The notes: generated by a model not told the origin, from the letters alone. Counted from the first letter of the stretch, positions 17,108-29,245 are shown. The stretch: 49,185 nucleotides of DNA from Chlamydiota bacterium (GCA_013287145.1 JABDEI010000002.1:1-49185), one strand, 5' to 3'. Program-made: numbers and translations.

Positions 17108-18199
17108 ATGAATAAAAGTATTTTAATAGCTTTTTTTAGTTTACTCCTTTTTGGAAGCATTAGCGGATTTTCTTTGCCAATTGTTGAATCACAAAAAGAT
17201 GGAATTGTCACAACCGAAAGTCTGCAAACCCTGCTTCAAAAATATGCAGAAGATAACAAAGTGGTGGGAGTTGCAGTCGGCTTCATCGATCACGGTGCAG
17301 TGCAGTTCTTCTTTTATGGCAACGCGTCAATGCAAGGAGATCCCATATCCGAAGAGACACTCTTTGAAATAGGTTCTATCACGAAAGTTTTTACGGCGTT
17401 AGCATTGATGGATATGGTCGCTAAAGATGAAGTCAAATTAGACGATGCGATTGAAATTCATTTACCCGGCATCCGAATTCCTGAAATTGAAAACAAAAAA
17501 ATCACCCTGCGTCATTTAGCAACGCATCATTCCGGACTTCCGCGAATGCCCAATAATTTCAATCCAAAAAATCCTTCTAACCCTTATGTCGACTACACCA
17601 TTGAAAATCTTTATGATTTTTTAAACCATTATGACTTGCAAAAGGCTCCAGAAGAGCAGTTTGAATATTCTAATCTAGGAATGGGATTGCTGGGCCATAT
17701 TTTGAGTTTGAAAGCCGGTGAAAGCTATGAAGAACTCATCCAAAAACGCATCTGTAATCTATTAGACATGAGAAATACAGCGATTACTTTAACACCAGAG
17801 ATGCAAAAACGTTTTGCAACTGGCCATGAGGATGGAAAAGCAATGGAACATTGGGATATTCCTTACTTAGCAGGAGCCGGAGCCATTCGTTCCAATGTGA
17901 AAGACATGACATTATTTCTTGCTGCTAATATGGGACTTACAGACTCCCCAATTGAAACTCTATTAAAGCAAAGTCATCAAAAACAGTTTTCGATCTCTCC
18001 TACTTTTGAGATAGGTTTGGGATGGCTTATTTCCCCTAACACCGATGCTGAAGTCATTTGGCATAATGGAGCCACAGGCGGATTTAGAACTTTTATCGGC
18101 TTTAATCAAAAAAATCAAAGAGGAGTTGTCGTCTTATCAAATACCACGGGCAGTTGGATTGAAGAGTTTGCATTCGGCCTGCTTAATCAAGAACCTTGA
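17108..18199 (+). CDS. Secreted serine hydrolase, class C beta-lactamase/PBP4* family
   Basis: The 363-residue protein has a signal peptide (residues 1-21) and the catalytic triad motifs of the beta-lactamase/transpeptidase-like superfamily: SITK (Ser90, Lys93), YSN (Tyr187) and HNG (His319) replacing KTG. HxG in the third motif is typical of esterases and D-aminopeptidases of this family as well as of class C-like enzymes, so antibiotic hydrolysis cannot be assumed. It would act in the periplasm or outside. A role in trimming the thin chlamydial peptidoglycan is a possibility only. Confidence 0.85.
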   Translation: MNKSILIAFFSLLLFGSISGFSLPIVESQKDGIVTTESLQTLLQKYAEDNKVVGVAVGFIDHGAVQFFFYGNASMQGDPISEETLFEIGSITKVFTALALMDMVAKDEVKLDDAIEIHLPGIRIPEIENKKITLRHLATHHSGLPRMPNNFNPKNPSNPYVDYTIENLYDFLNHYDLQKAPEEQFEYSNLGMGLLGHILSLKAGESYEELIQKRICNLLDMRNTAITLTPEMQKRFATGHEDGKAMEHWDIPYLAGAGAIRSNVKDMTLFLAANMGLTDSPIETLLKQSHQKQFSISPTFEIGLGWLISPNTDAEVIWHNGATGGFRTFIGFNQKNQRGVVVLSNTTGSWIEEFAFGLLNQEP

Positions 18200-18227
18200 G
18201 GAAGCAAGTGCATTATATGGAATAGCA

Positions 18228-18266
18228 CCAGGTAGGCAAGGCTGTGAGCAGCGTACGCCTACCTGG
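18228..18266. repeat. Intergenic hairpin between convergent genes
   Basis: CCAGGTAGGC (18228-18237) and GCCTACCTGG (18257-18266) are perfect inverted repeats around a 19-base loop. No T tract follows on either side, so it is not a typical terminator, though its location between convergent genes suggests a transcription-ending or repeat role. Confidence 0.55.
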
Positions 18267-18294
18267 CGCAAATGACCTACAAAAATATCACAGA

Positions 18295-18861
18295 CTATTT
18301 CTTCAGAGAGATACTTATGATTTTTTGTGAGTCAATGGGCTTATCTTGCGCACCTGTGGGTGTCGACTCAATCTTTTGCACAACTTTGTATCCATTAGTC
18401 ACCTCGCCAAAGATGGTATGTTTTTGGTTCAGCCAAGGAGCTGCAGCCGTCGTGATGAAAAATTGACTGCCGTTTGTCTTTGGACCTCTATTGGCCATTG
18501 CGAGCAATCCCTTTTTATCAAATTTGATATCAGGCCGCACTTCATCCTCAAAGGGTTTGCCCCAGATTGATTGACCACCAGTTCCGTTTCCAAGCGGATC
18601 GCCCCCTTGAATCATGAAACCGCGGATGATGCGGTGAAAAACTGTTCCATCGTAATATTTATTTTCAGCAAGTTTCAAGAAGTTTTCCACGGCCTTGGGT
18701 GCTACATCCGGAAATAATGTTACCTCAAATGACCCTTGCGTCGTTTCAAAGACAACGACAGGACGTGCAGCTTTTACTGAGGCCTCATCTTCACTATAGG
18801 AAGAACTAAACAATAAAAAACTAGAAGAAACTAGAGCAACAAGCAATATCCATTTATTCAT
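18295..18861 (-). CDS. Exported cyclophilin-type peptidyl-prolyl isomerase
   Basis: From the ATG at 18861 the product has 188 residues: a signal peptide (MNKWILLVALVSSSFLLFSS) and a cyclophilin domain. The domain carries the active-site segments FHRIIRGFMIQGGDPLGNGTGG, NGSQFFI and WLNQKHTIFGEV. The arginine in FHRI and the FMIQGGD strand are the catalytic core. It should assist protein folding in the periplasm. The longer in-frame ATG at 18927 would add 22 residues before the signal peptide and start inside a repeat, so 18861, preceded by GAGG, is preferred. Confidence 0.9.
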   Translation of the reverse strand: MNKWILLVALVSSSFLLFSSSYSEDEASVKAARPVVVFETTQGSFEVTLFPDVAPKAVENFLKLAENKYYDGTVFHRIIRGFMIQGGDPLGNGTGGQSIWGKPFEDEVRPDIKFDKKGLLAMANRGPKTNGSQFFITTAAAPWLNQKHTIFGEVTNGYKVVQKIESTPTGAQDKPIDSQKIISISLKK

Positions 18862-18926
18862 GACAACCTCACTTTCAATTTTAAATTTCGGCATTTTGTT
18901 CCAGAAATCAAAAAAATTCAAGCCCA

Positions 18927-19020
18927 TTTTTTACCACAGAGTGCACAGAGCCACGGAGAGGGCATTCAACAAAATAGTGCTTTCTTCTCTGTGACTCCCT
19001 TCTTCTCTGTGGTAAAAAAA
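18927..19020. repeat. Inverted ACCACAGAG-type intergenic repeat, copy 2
   Basis: TTTTTTACCACAGAG opens the element and CTCTGTGGTAAAAAAA closes it. Between them are further CACAGAGCC and CTCTGTGAC words. It shares these words with the repeat at 920-985. The element separates two divergently transcribed genes. Confidence 0.65.
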
Positions 19021-19109
19021 ATGTTTTCAATACTTTGCTGAAATCGCATCCATTGTGCTATAATTTCTTCTGCATCAGAAATATCATCTAAAAATAAAGC
19101 GAACTTTTT

Positions 19110-19670
19110 ATGATTGAAATCAAAACAAAAAGACTCCTCTTACGACCTTGGCGAGAAGAAGATTTCACAGCTTTTGCTCAACTTAATGGCGACGTAAAAG
19201 TCATGGAATACTTTCCTTCAACTCTTAGCCGCCAAGAAAGCGACGACCTTGGCAAACGCCTATCTTCGAAATTAGAAGAGCAAGGATGGGGCCTTTGGGC
19301 AGTTTCTATACCAGACATTGCGGATTTTATTGGCTTCATAGGTCTCAATAAAGTTCCTTTCACTGCACCTTTTACGCCGGCAGTTGAAGTGGGTTGGCGG
19401 CTTGCCCATAAATTTTGGGGTCAAGGCTATGCCACCGAAGGTGCGTTAGCCTCTTTAAAATATGGCTTTGAAACACTCGATTTAGAAGAGATCGTTTCTT
19501 TTACGGCCACAGCAAACATGCGTTCAAGAAATGTGATGGAAAAGATCGGCATGCATCGATCATCGCAAGATGACTTCGATCATCCAAGAATTGCTCCAGA
19601 AAATAATCTGCGAAGGCACGTTTTATATCGCATTCACAGCAAAGAATGGCAGAGTTCTACTCACAGTTAA
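19110..19670 (+). CDS. RimJ/RimL-type GNAT acetyltransferase
   Basis: A 186-residue GNAT of the Acetyltransf_3 type. It has the N-terminal TKRLLLRPWREEDF, the strand VEVGWRLAHKFWGQGYATEG with the acetyl-CoA loop, and the C-terminal NMRSRNVMEKIGM helix-strand. This group acetylates protein N-termini or small molecules. There is no signal peptide. The ATG at 19110 lacks a strong ribosome site, but the family N-terminus starts exactly there. Confidence 0.85.
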   Translation: MIEIKTKRLLLRPWREEDFTAFAQLNGDVKVMEYFPSTLSRQESDDLGKRLSSKLEEQGWGLWAVSIPDIADFIGFIGLNKVPFTAPFTPAVEVGWRLAHKFWGQGYATEGALASLKYGFETLDLEEIVSFTATANMRSRNVMEKIGMHRSSQDDFDHPRIAPENNLRRHVLYRIHSKEWQSSTHS

Positions 19671-19806
19671 AAGAGCGGCCGAAATTCTAAAGTCCCTGAT
19701 TTTATTTGTTTGTAGATCTTTGTTTGAATTTTTTATTAAAATAATCTATCAACGTATTATGTAGAATGAAGACCTCGCGAGTGTTTCAACCAAACAATAG
19801 GAGAAC

Positions 19807-20664
19807 ATGATGCAACAAAGTAGCTTCAAAGGACGATTCATCGTAGGTCTCATCATCGCTTTCATCGGATGGATGATTTATATCAACCAGACCGAAGAAA
19901 ATCCTGTTACAGGGCAAAAACAACATCTCACGCTGACACCCTCTCAAGAAATTAGCTTGGGATTAGAATCCGCTCCTGTCATGGCTCGCGAAATGGGCGG
20001 CGAAGTCTCTGCTAGTGATCCGCATGCTCAAGAAGTGCAAAAAATTGGAACTTACCTTGTGGACCATACCATAGCCAAGAAAAGCCCCTGGAAATTCAAA
20101 TTTCACTTGATCGCAGACACCAAAACTATCAACGCGTTTGCATTGCCCGGAGGGCAGATTTTTATTACTCAAGGGCTCTATGACAAGCTTCAAACCGAAG
20201 CTCAGCTCGCTGGCGTGCTAAGCCATGAAATGGGCCATGTGATCGAACGCCATAGCGCTCAGCAGATGGCTAAAAGCCAATTGGGACAAGTTCTCATCGT
20301 CGCTGTCGGGGCAGCAGCCAGTGATCCCAATCATCAGACTTATGGCCCTACCTTAGTTGCTTCTTTAGTCAATCAAATGTTTCAACTGCGCTATAGCCGC
20401 CATGACGAATCGGAAGCTGACACATGGGGCTTGAAGTTGATGTCTGAGGCTGGATATGACCCCAAGGCTATGATCCAAGTCATGGAGATTTTAAAAGCAT
20501 CCGGCAGCAGGGGGCAAACACCTGAAATCTTCCAAACCCATCCCAACCCGGAGCTTAGAATACAACAAATCGAGGCTTATTTAAAGGAACATCCCCCTGA
20601 AGCTAATTTAAGCGAAGGCAAAAAACTAAAAGACCTTTCAAATAGCACTGAAGAAAAATCATAG
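19807..20664 (+). CDS. M48-family zinc metallopeptidase, membrane-anchored
   Basis: The 285-residue protein has an N-terminal anchor or signal segment (FIVGLIIAFIGWMIYI, 11-26), the zinc site HEMGH (His140, Glu141, His144) and the third ligand in ESEAD (Glu201). This is the layout of periplasmic M48 proteases such as LoiP/BepA, which degrade misfolded outer-membrane proteins. The C-terminal QTHPNPELRI motif is also typical. No TPR domain follows, unlike BepA. AGGAGAAC precedes the start. It likely acts in envelope quality control. Confidence 0.9.
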   Translation: MMQQSSFKGRFIVGLIIAFIGWMIYINQTEENPVTGQKQHLTLTPSQEISLGLESAPVMAREMGGEVSASDPHAQEVQKIGTYLVDHTIAKKSPWKFKFHLIADTKTINAFALPGGQIFITQGLYDKLQTEAQLAGVLSHEMGHVIERHSAQQMAKSQLGQVLIVAVGAAASDPNHQTYGPTLVASLVNQMFQLRYSRHDESEADTWGLKLMSEAGYDPKAMIQVMEILKASGSRGQTPEIFQTHPNPELRIQQIEAYLKEHPPEANLSEGKKLKDLSNSTEEKS

Positions 20665-20829
20665 GTTGTTTAAAACGATTTAAAATTTTGAGCGACAAAT
20701 ATCGAAACAAGCGAAAAAGATTTGGAGAACCGATACATGAAGGGGCGAGAACTACTGATTGGTATAGTATCGATGCTGATTAAGATGGCCCAGAAACAAC
20801 GTTAATCCGTTAATCGGGCACGGGCATGG

Positions 20830-21125
20830 GCACGCATCCTATTACCCATAAGTCTAACAGAGGCAACATCATTGCCGCGACAGCGGCTACAGAGGTTAGC
20901 CGGGGGTGACGTAAGGAACCCCCGGTATCGATCATTAACATCTGTAGCCACGACAGTGGCGTCACTGTTTTTTTTCCAAGGAGAACATCTGTCGCCACTG
21001 TCGTGGCTTTCATTTTTTATATATGGCTTTCCGGGGGTTCCTTACGTCACCCCCGGCTAACCTCTGTAGCCGCTGTCGCGGCAATGGTTTCGCCTCTTTG
21101 GATTTATGGGTAATAGGATGCGTGC
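20830..21125. repeat. 296-bp nested palindromic element (REP-like copy 2)
   Basis: Three nested inverted pairs are visible. The outer is GCACGCATCCTATTACCCATAA (20830-20851) with 21104-21125. The middle is a perfect 55-bp pair, 20871-20925 with 21031-21085. The inner is AGCCACGACAGTGGCG (20946-20961) with 20993-21008. The middle arm shares ATTGCCGCGACAGCGG and a GGAACCC(C/A)CGG end with the element at 8481-8648. No coding frame is supported in the 20665-21297 gap, apart from the terminator at its end. Confidence 0.8.
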
Positions 21126-21220
21126 ATGGGCACGGGCAAGGGCAAGGAAAAATGAACTTTTGCAAGACTATTGCAACGATTGCGCTCCAATCTAGATTTA
21201 CTTATATCCTCTTTCATATC

Positions 21221-21252
21221 AAAAAAAAGTGCGCAAGATCGCTCTTGCGCAC
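21221..21252 (-). terminator. Rho-independent terminator of the propeller-protein gene
   Basis: GTGCGCAAGA (21229-21238) pairs perfectly with TCTTGCGCAC (21243-21252) across a 4-base loop. On the minus strand it is followed by eight T residues. It lies 45 bases after the stop codon at 21298. Confidence 0.85.
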
Positions 21253-21297
21253 TGTAAATAAGAGAAAAAAATTTCACCTATAGAATGGTGTACTCAT

Positions 21298-22869
21298 TTA
21301 GGGAAAGCTAATGCTTACGGCTGCACTTTGTGTTTGCTGATTATCAATTGTAGTCACACTGTATGTTACAGCACCGTTTTGGGTTCTATTATCATCGATG
21401 AATTGCAAAACATTAGCTCCCACTTGTGCCAAGAATAACCCATTTCGGAAAATGAGATAGCCAACGGCATTGGGGTCAATGCTTGCATGCCAGCTTAATG
21501 TATTATAGTATTCGGTGAATACACCAAAGTTATGCACGTTCTGTGTGACACTTAGATTCGTCGGAGGAAGAACCAAAGTCTTTGATCCCGACGCGGCTAA
21601 AATCAAGTTATGAGACCCATTAAAATTTGCCCAAACAGCAGCAGCATGAATCACGTTTCCTGTGAGAGTCGCCGCAATTTTAGGAAAGGCATTATCGGTG
21701 CCAAGTGAAATAGTGATTGGCACAGACCAAAAATTATTCAAAAAGCCATTGATATCCGATTCAACTGATTGGATCAGCAAGGAGTTGCCATTATAGAACA
21801 TATAAAGGCTTAACACATCTCCAAAGGAAGTTGCCGACACGTCAACTATATAAGCATATAAATTGGAATTTACAAGATCTAAAGGAGCGCTCCATTGTCC
21901 ATTCACGGGTTTAATGGCCGATTCGACGTTAAACGTCTGATCATCAAATGAGATGGTCCAAAGCGCGATGGCATTCCCAATGCTATCAAGAGCAATGCGT
22001 GCAACGAGTGTTGCCGGATTGCGTATGCCGGGAGCCGATAGGCTGAAAACTTCACCCCAGAGACCAGTTAAGGAAGAACGCTCAGCTGATTGAACAACGA
22101 CATTTGTATTGCTGACGCCTGTGATATCGTAAGCATACCAAATCGCAAGTGCGTTGGCATTGGCATCGACTGCAACAAAGGGTTGAGCGGAATTATGCGT
22201 CGTATCGGAAATCACTTGCGCAGTGCTCCAAGCACCGGAAATCAACTTCGTTGATGAAAACACCACATTTGTCCCACTGACTGTCCCCTGCCATACGACG
22301 GCAGCCCTTGCATTGCTGCCGGATCCTCCGATTGCAACGCTCGGAGTGGCTGCTGCAGTACTAGTAATGGTCACATGCGATTGCCAACTCAGTCCAAAAA
22401 GCTTTGTCGATGTCTCAAGATTGCCGCTTCTCACCCAAGCTGCGACAACATCGCCAGCAGCATCCACACATAGTGATGGAGACGAAGCGCCGGAAGTTGA
22501 TAATGCCGTTGAGCTGCTCCAATTGCCATTAAAGGGCTTTGTTGCCGCTTTAATTACTCCGCTTTCAACCCAAATCACAGTGGCATTTCCATTGAGGTCC
22601 GAGACTAGGCGTGGAGAAGAAGCGTTCGTTGCGGATACGGTTACCTCAGCAGTCCAATTGCCATTGACTATTTTGCTGCTTGATTTCACTAAACTATTTT
22701 CAATCCACGCTGCGACGGCATCGCCATTTGAATCGATGGCTACTTGCGGATCGGAACCATTAAGAGTTACTCCTGAAAGAATTGTAGGAGGGGAAGACCA
22801 GCTAAGATTGTTACTATGTAGATGAGAAAACGTAAGGATTGCAAAAAAGAGGCACAATATTTTTTTCAT
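21298..22869 (-). CDS. Secreted repeat protein, beta-propeller-like (paralogue A)
   Basis: The 523-residue protein has a signal peptide (MKKILCLFFAILTFSHLHS) and then six to eight repeats of about 40 residues. Each repeat has the form (D/S)P.VA(I/V)D..G(N/D)A.A.W......V.S..... W, as in sialidase/BNR-like or other propellers. The last 90 residues resemble an FnIII-like domain (TYSVTTIDNQQTQSAAVSISF). It probably works at the cell surface or outside and may bind ligands. No catalytic residues can be assigned. A tandem paralogue lies immediately upstream in transcription. Confidence 0.8.
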   Translation of the reverse strand: MKKILCLFFAILTFSHLHSNNLSWSSPPTILSGVTLNGSDPQVAIDSNGDAVAAWIENSLVKSSSKIVNGNWTAEVTVSATNASSPRLVSDLNGNATVIWVESGVIKAATKPFNGNWSSSTALSTSGASSPSLCVDAAGDVVAAWVRSGNLETSTKLFGLSWQSHVTITSTAAATPSVAIGGSGSNARAAVVWQGTVSGTNVVFSSTKLISGAWSTAQVISDTTHNSAQPFVAVDANANALAIWYAYDITGVSNTNVVVQSAERSSLTGLWGEVFSLSAPGIRNPATLVARIALDSIGNAIALWTISFDDQTFNVESAIKPVNGQWSAPLDLVNSNLYAYIVDVSATSFGDVLSLYMFYNGNSLLIQSVESDINGFLNNFWSVPITISLGTDNAFPKIAATLTGNVIHAAAVWANFNGSHNLILAASGSKTLVLPPTNLSVTQNVHNFGVFTEYYNTLSWHASIDPNAVGYLIFRNGLFLAQVGANVLQFIDDNRTQNGAVTYSVTTIDNQQTQSAAVSISFP

Positions 22870-22904
22870 ATTTAAAGCCTTGTTAAATAATTTTTAATGC
22901 TTAA

Positions 22905-22933
22905 AGGATGCCCAGTCAAATTCTGGGCATCCT
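22905..22933 (-). terminator. Hairpin after propeller paralogue B
   Basis: AGGATGCCCAG (22905-22915) pairs with CTGGGCATCCT (22923-22933). On the minus strand it is followed by TTTAA. It lies between the two paralogous genes and probably ends or attenuates transcription of the upstream one. Confidence 0.55.
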
Positions 22934-22988
22934 GAGTTATTCAAGAAGCTTTAAACTTCTTGAACCAATGCAAGTGCGTTATTTTTCG

Positions 22989-24566
22989 CTAAAACAGAGT
23001 AAATGTGATAATCGCGCTTTGCCGGTCGTTCCCTGTGAACCCCGCTACCCCATATGTGACATGTCCACTCTGTACTTGATTGTGATCCACGAATTGCAAA
23101 GTGCTAGCAGGTAGTTCAGCGACGATGACGCCATTGCGATAAACATTATATTGAATCACATTGGGATCTGTGCTCGCACTCCAAGTGATCGTATTGATGA
23201 AGTCATCATATACTCCATAATTTATGTTGCTCTGCGTTGCAGATACACTTGAAGGAGGCCCAATCACAGAATCTGTGCCCGATGAAGCATTGATGACAAC
23301 ATTTGAACCGTTGAAATTAAGCCATACAACCACAGCATTCAACGCGCTTCCATTTACGGAAAAACCACATGAAGGATATGCGTTATCACTTCCTGTTGAG
23401 ATCTGGTTAGGGATCGTAAAAAATTGCGAGCCAGGATTTGTTGAATCCGTTTGTATAGATCGAATGTTGATATTGGAAACCCCATCCCATGTCATCTCTA
23501 CCAGCAAGGCATTTGCCGCTGCAATGGCTGAATCGATCCCAAAGGAATATAAACTTGGGCTATCAACCATTGAAGAAAGTTGCCAAACCCCTCCAACTAA
23601 TTTTACGGAAGATTCGATGGTAAATAATTCGCCATCATAAGAATTCGTCCAAAAAATTAATGCATCCCCGCTTGTGTCAAACTTCAGCTTGATTGTTAAA
23701 TCAGCAGGATTGCGGATCCCTTGATTTGAAAGAAAGTTTGGAATACCCCAAGCAGAAGCGCCTTGAGACAAGGCAGAAGTGATAACTTGAACGTTTTGAT
23801 AATTATTACCACCGAAAAAGTTGTATCTAAACCAAGCGACAGCGGCATTTCCGTTGGCATCAATGGCAACTTTTGGGTAATTGTGGTTAAAAGTTGCGGT
23901 GCCGGAAAAGACGTTTTTAGTGGCGGCCCAAGTATTACTGCTGATTGTCAGAATGTCTGTCACTATGAGATCATTACCTGAAACTACACTATGCCATACG
24001 GCCATGGCTGTTCCAAAGCTGCTGATCGCCACATGAGGATTACTAGAGTTTGTTGCAGAAAGCACGGAAACAAGGCTCCAAGTCCCTGAGATTCTCGTTG
24101 AAGACTCTATAAATCCGCTTCGAACCCAAACAGCCACGGCATTTCCGCTGGCATCGACAGCAAATGAGGGATTGGAGGCTCCCGTGCCGGAGATGGGAGA
24201 AGTCTCAGCACCCCAGCTTCCGCCAAAGGGGAGCGTCGCCGATTCGATCTGCGTATTTTCGATCCACAGCGCTGTGACATTTCCACTAGAATCAACGCCA
24301 AGCCTTGGTGTAGAGGACGTATTAGACACGTTAGATAACGTGACCGGTGTGCTCCAGCTGCCTCCAAATGGCAGCGAACTTGCTTTAATTGCATTGTTCT
24401 CCACCCAAGCAGCCGTGGCATTGCCGTTAACATCGATCACAACATGTGGATCAGATGCAGTAGTAAGCGCCGTCGAAATGGCGACAGGAGTCGACCAAGT
24501 GATATCGCTATACACCATTCCTGAAAAGGAAAATAGTGCCAAAAATAAAAACAAAATCTTTTTCAT
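22989..24566 (-). CDS. Secreted repeat protein, beta-propeller-like (paralogue B)
   Basis: From the ATG at 24566 the product has 525 residues: signal peptide MKKILFLFLALFSFSGMVYS, then the same repeats as paralogue A (for example ASDPHVVIDVNGNATAAWVE) and the same C-terminal FnIII-like end. The two proteins align from end to end, so they arose by tandem duplication and then diverged. The ATG at 24578 would add four residues (MMVN) before the signal peptide. The function is unknown; an extracellular binding protein is the simplest reading. Confidence 0.8.
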   Translation of the reverse strand: MKKILFLFLALFSFSGMVYSDITWSTPVAISTALTTASDPHVVIDVNGNATAAWVENNAIKASSLPFGGSWSTPVTLSNVSNTSSTPRLGVDSSGNVTALWIENTQIESATLPFGGSWGAETSPISGTGASNPSFAVDASGNAVAVWVRSGFIESSTRISGTWSLVSVLSATNSSNPHVAISSFGTAMAVWHSVVSGNDLIVTDILTISSNTWAATKNVFSGTATFNHNYPKVAIDANGNAAVAWFRYNFFGGNNYQNVQVITSALSQGASAWGIPNFLSNQGIRNPADLTIKLKFDTSGDALIFWTNSYDGELFTIESSVKLVGGVWQLSSMVDSPSLYSFGIDSAIAAANALLVEMTWDGVSNINIRSIQTDSTNPGSQFFTIPNQISTGSDNAYPSCGFSVNGSALNAVVVWLNFNGSNVVINASSGTDSVIGPPSSVSATQSNINYGVYDDFINTITWSASTDPNVIQYNVYRNGVIVAELPASTLQFVDHNQVQSGHVTYGVAGFTGNDRQSAIITFTLF

Positions 24567-24603
24567 ATTCACCATCATTTACAACCCGATTTATTTTTCT
24601 GCT

Positions 24604-24637
24604 CTCAAAAATTCGCAAAATTGACTTAATTTTTGAG
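24604..24637. promoter_or_regulatory. Inverted repeat in the leader of propeller paralogue B
   Basis: CTCAAAAATT (24604-24613) and AATTTTTGAG (24628-24637) form a hairpin or operator about 40 bases upstream of the start codon. The rest of the 24567-24903 gap is AT-rich and shows no gene. Confidence 0.4.
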
Positions 24638-24903
24638 CGAATTAAACTGTCAGGTTGATATTTTTTTGAGTTTAATTCCTTTTATATTTAGCAGCCTTTT
24701 GATAGTAACAGGTGCTGAGCAATTGATAGTACTGTGCAATGCGCTACAAAGAGAAGACAGAAACAATAAACAAAAAATTTTAATTTTTCTCTATTGAACA
24801 TTCCTTAACCGATCTTGAAAATTTTGAATTTGGCATCCAGAATACCCTGAAGAGCGCTTGTAGATATATAGTCTTTTATTTAATGAAAGCTACCATATTT
24901 AGG

Positions 24904-25836
24904 CTATTTCTGTCCCATCCTTTTCAAAAGCTCAGGGATATGTTGATAAATTGGTCTATCTTGGTCTTCGATCATATATCCCGCTTTCAATAATACAGTT
25001 ATCTCTTTTTCCGACAGGATGCGATTGTCGACGTTAAGCTTATACCCGGCTTTTTTCATAAAGGAGGAATATTCCATATTTCTATTGATGTAATGATTGA
25101 TCCGCAATTCCTGGCGATTCACTGCAATACTCGATTGAGGGTATTTAAAACGACACTGATAAGGGGGCCAAATAAAGCCCTGGCATAGATTAGGCTTAAA
25201 AATCATCTTTGCAACCGCTTCATCTATAATTTGTTTAGGAGGGCTCGCTAGATTTAACGATTGAATGAGTAATTTTCTTTGGGGGATTTTATCATAGATT
25301 GCTGCATCAAAAAAATCTGAAGAAAGCGAAATGCCAGGGTAGTCGTCGTATTGCTTTAAAAGATCCACGATATTTTCCTTAGGACAGACGAGGTATTCAT
25401 CAATATCGACAACCACGAGCCATTTCGTTTGGTCTCTTGCTACAAAATTCACAGCATTTTCATAAGCAGGAATCTGTGTGCTCAACGCCCATTTATAAGC
25501 ATAGTTATCACCCTGATAACTTATCGCTTCGGGCCAATTAATTAACGTAACGATGCCTTTTTCAATATAAGGCATTAAGACGGCCTGATAGAAATCTCTG
25601 CTTCCAATATTGTATAAATAAAAATGATCGACTCCAAAGATGCGATGATATTCAATCCATTCTTTTAAATAGTGAGCTTCATTTTTAAAAATTGCACAGA
25701 TCGAGAGATTGTATTTATATTTTTTGTTATTGTTATTATCAGAAGAAATCTTTAATTCATCTGCTTCAATAAAGCTAATTGATAGATGGCTGCAAATAAA
25801 AACTAAGAATAAAATAACAAAAACTTTCTTTAACAT
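24904..25836 (-). CDS. GT92-like glycosyltransferase with signal peptide
   Basis: The 310-residue protein begins with a signal peptide (MLKKVFVILFLVFICSHLSI). It then matches the GT92/GT2-like fold: AIFKNEAHYLKEWIEYH (about 48-64), the metal-binding DIDEYL (Asp144, Asp146) and INHYINR near the C-terminus. GT92 enzymes include galactosyltransferases acting on fucose in N-glycans. Sugar donors are cytosolic, so the signal peptide is unexpected. The gene lies directly downstream of the collagen-like gene on the same strand, which suggests the collagen or its glycan as substrate (inference). Confidence 0.8.
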   Translation of the reverse strand: MLKKVFVILFLVFICSHLSISFIEADELKISSDNNNNKKYKYNLSICAIFKNEAHYLKEWIEYHRIFGVDHFYLYNIGSRDFYQAVLMPYIEKGIVTLINWPEAISYQGDNYAYKWALSTQIPAYENAVNFVARDQTKWLVVVDIDEYLVCPKENIVDLLKQYDDYPGISLSSDFFDAAIYDKIPQRKLLIQSLNLASPPKQIIDEAVAKMIFKPNLCQGFIWPPYQCRFKYPQSSIAVNRQELRINHYINRNMEYSSFMKKAGYKLNVDNRILSEKEITVLLKAGYMIEDQDRPIYQHIPELLKRMGQK

Positions 25837-25894
25837 CTCACCTCTAAAAAAATATTTTTAATAAACTTGTAAATTCTCTTTTTTAGTTTTAGCC

Positions 25895-28543
<2,649 letters not shown>

Positions 28544-28564
28544 TCATGAGTTTTTGCAGTTTGT

Positions 28565-29245
28565 TTATGGTTTTATCCAAATGCCCCAATCGTTGTTTTC
28601 GCGGAACTCGGCTAATTTGATGCAATTATCATCCAGCCATCTCACTGCTTTGGTATTAGTTCCCCAGGTAATGTCATCAAAAATGATCAACCCGCCTTTT
28701 CTGACTAAAGGAACCCATTTGTTGACGTCTATCCAAGAAGCTTTTTCTGAATGATTGCCATCGATATGCAGCATGTCGATATCGGGTATAAAAGGAGCGC
28801 GTTCTGAAGTTGTCTTGAGGAGTATAATCTGCTCTTCTAGAGCAAATTCTATGATCTTTATTTGGAGGCCTCGCAAAATCCTTTCATGATCGATGCTGCT
28901 CCACCAATCATAATTGACGCTATCCATGCCCTCAGCGGACTCAGCGCTATCCCAGGGATCGATGCCAAAAGCTTTGCCCCTTTGATTGGCTTTAAGGGCA
29001 TAGGCCATGGGAATGAGCGATTTGCCTCCCCACACACCTATTTCGACAATGGTTTGAGGTTTCAGCATAAAAATAAGATCGATCAATACTGACGCTTTGT
29101 TTTTTGAGCACCATCCCTCTAACTGATCCATATAACCAAACGCATTTTGCTTCACAAATTGAATTAAGTCGTGCGTGTCCTTTTTCAACACAACATTTTC
29201 ATAATGAGATTCTGGCTGATGAATTTGATGATCATAGAAATCCAT
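28565..29245 (-). CDS. Class I SAM-dependent methyltransferase (Methyltransf_24 type)
   Basis: The 226-residue protein has the SAM-binding motif IVEIGVWGGKSL (about 66-77), the acidic post-strand motif FGIDPWD and the catalytic-region IDMLHIDGNHSEKASWIDV, which is typical of Methyltransf_24/rhamnosyl O-methyltransferases. It lacks a signal peptide, unlike most neighbours. It is 24 bases upstream of the collagen gene on the same strand. Its closest relatives in the window are the genes at 43923 and 44618. A sugar O-methyltransferase acting on a surface glycan is plausible. Confidence 0.85.
   Translation of the reverse strand: MDFYDHQIHQPESHYENVVLKKDTHDLIQFVKQNAFGYMDQLEGWCSKNKASVLIDLIFMLKPQTIVEIGVWGGKSLIPMAYALKANQRGKAFGIDPWDSAESAEGMDSVNYDWWSSIDHERILRGLQIKIIEFALEEQIILLKTTSERAPFIPDIDMLHIDGNHSEKASWIDVNKWVPLVRKGGLIIFDDITWGTNTKAVRWLDDNCIKLAEFRENNDWGIWIKP

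Noticed and set aside
20737-20805. 22-residue ORF (MKGRELLIGIVSMLIKMAQK) with GGAG upstream
   Set aside because: Too short to judge and sits at the edge of a repeat element; no support beyond the ribosome-like site.
22223-22825. 200-residue plus-strand ORF inside propeller paralogue A
   Set aside because: It is antisense to the repeat gene, and the similar frames in paralogue B arise from the same repeat structure.
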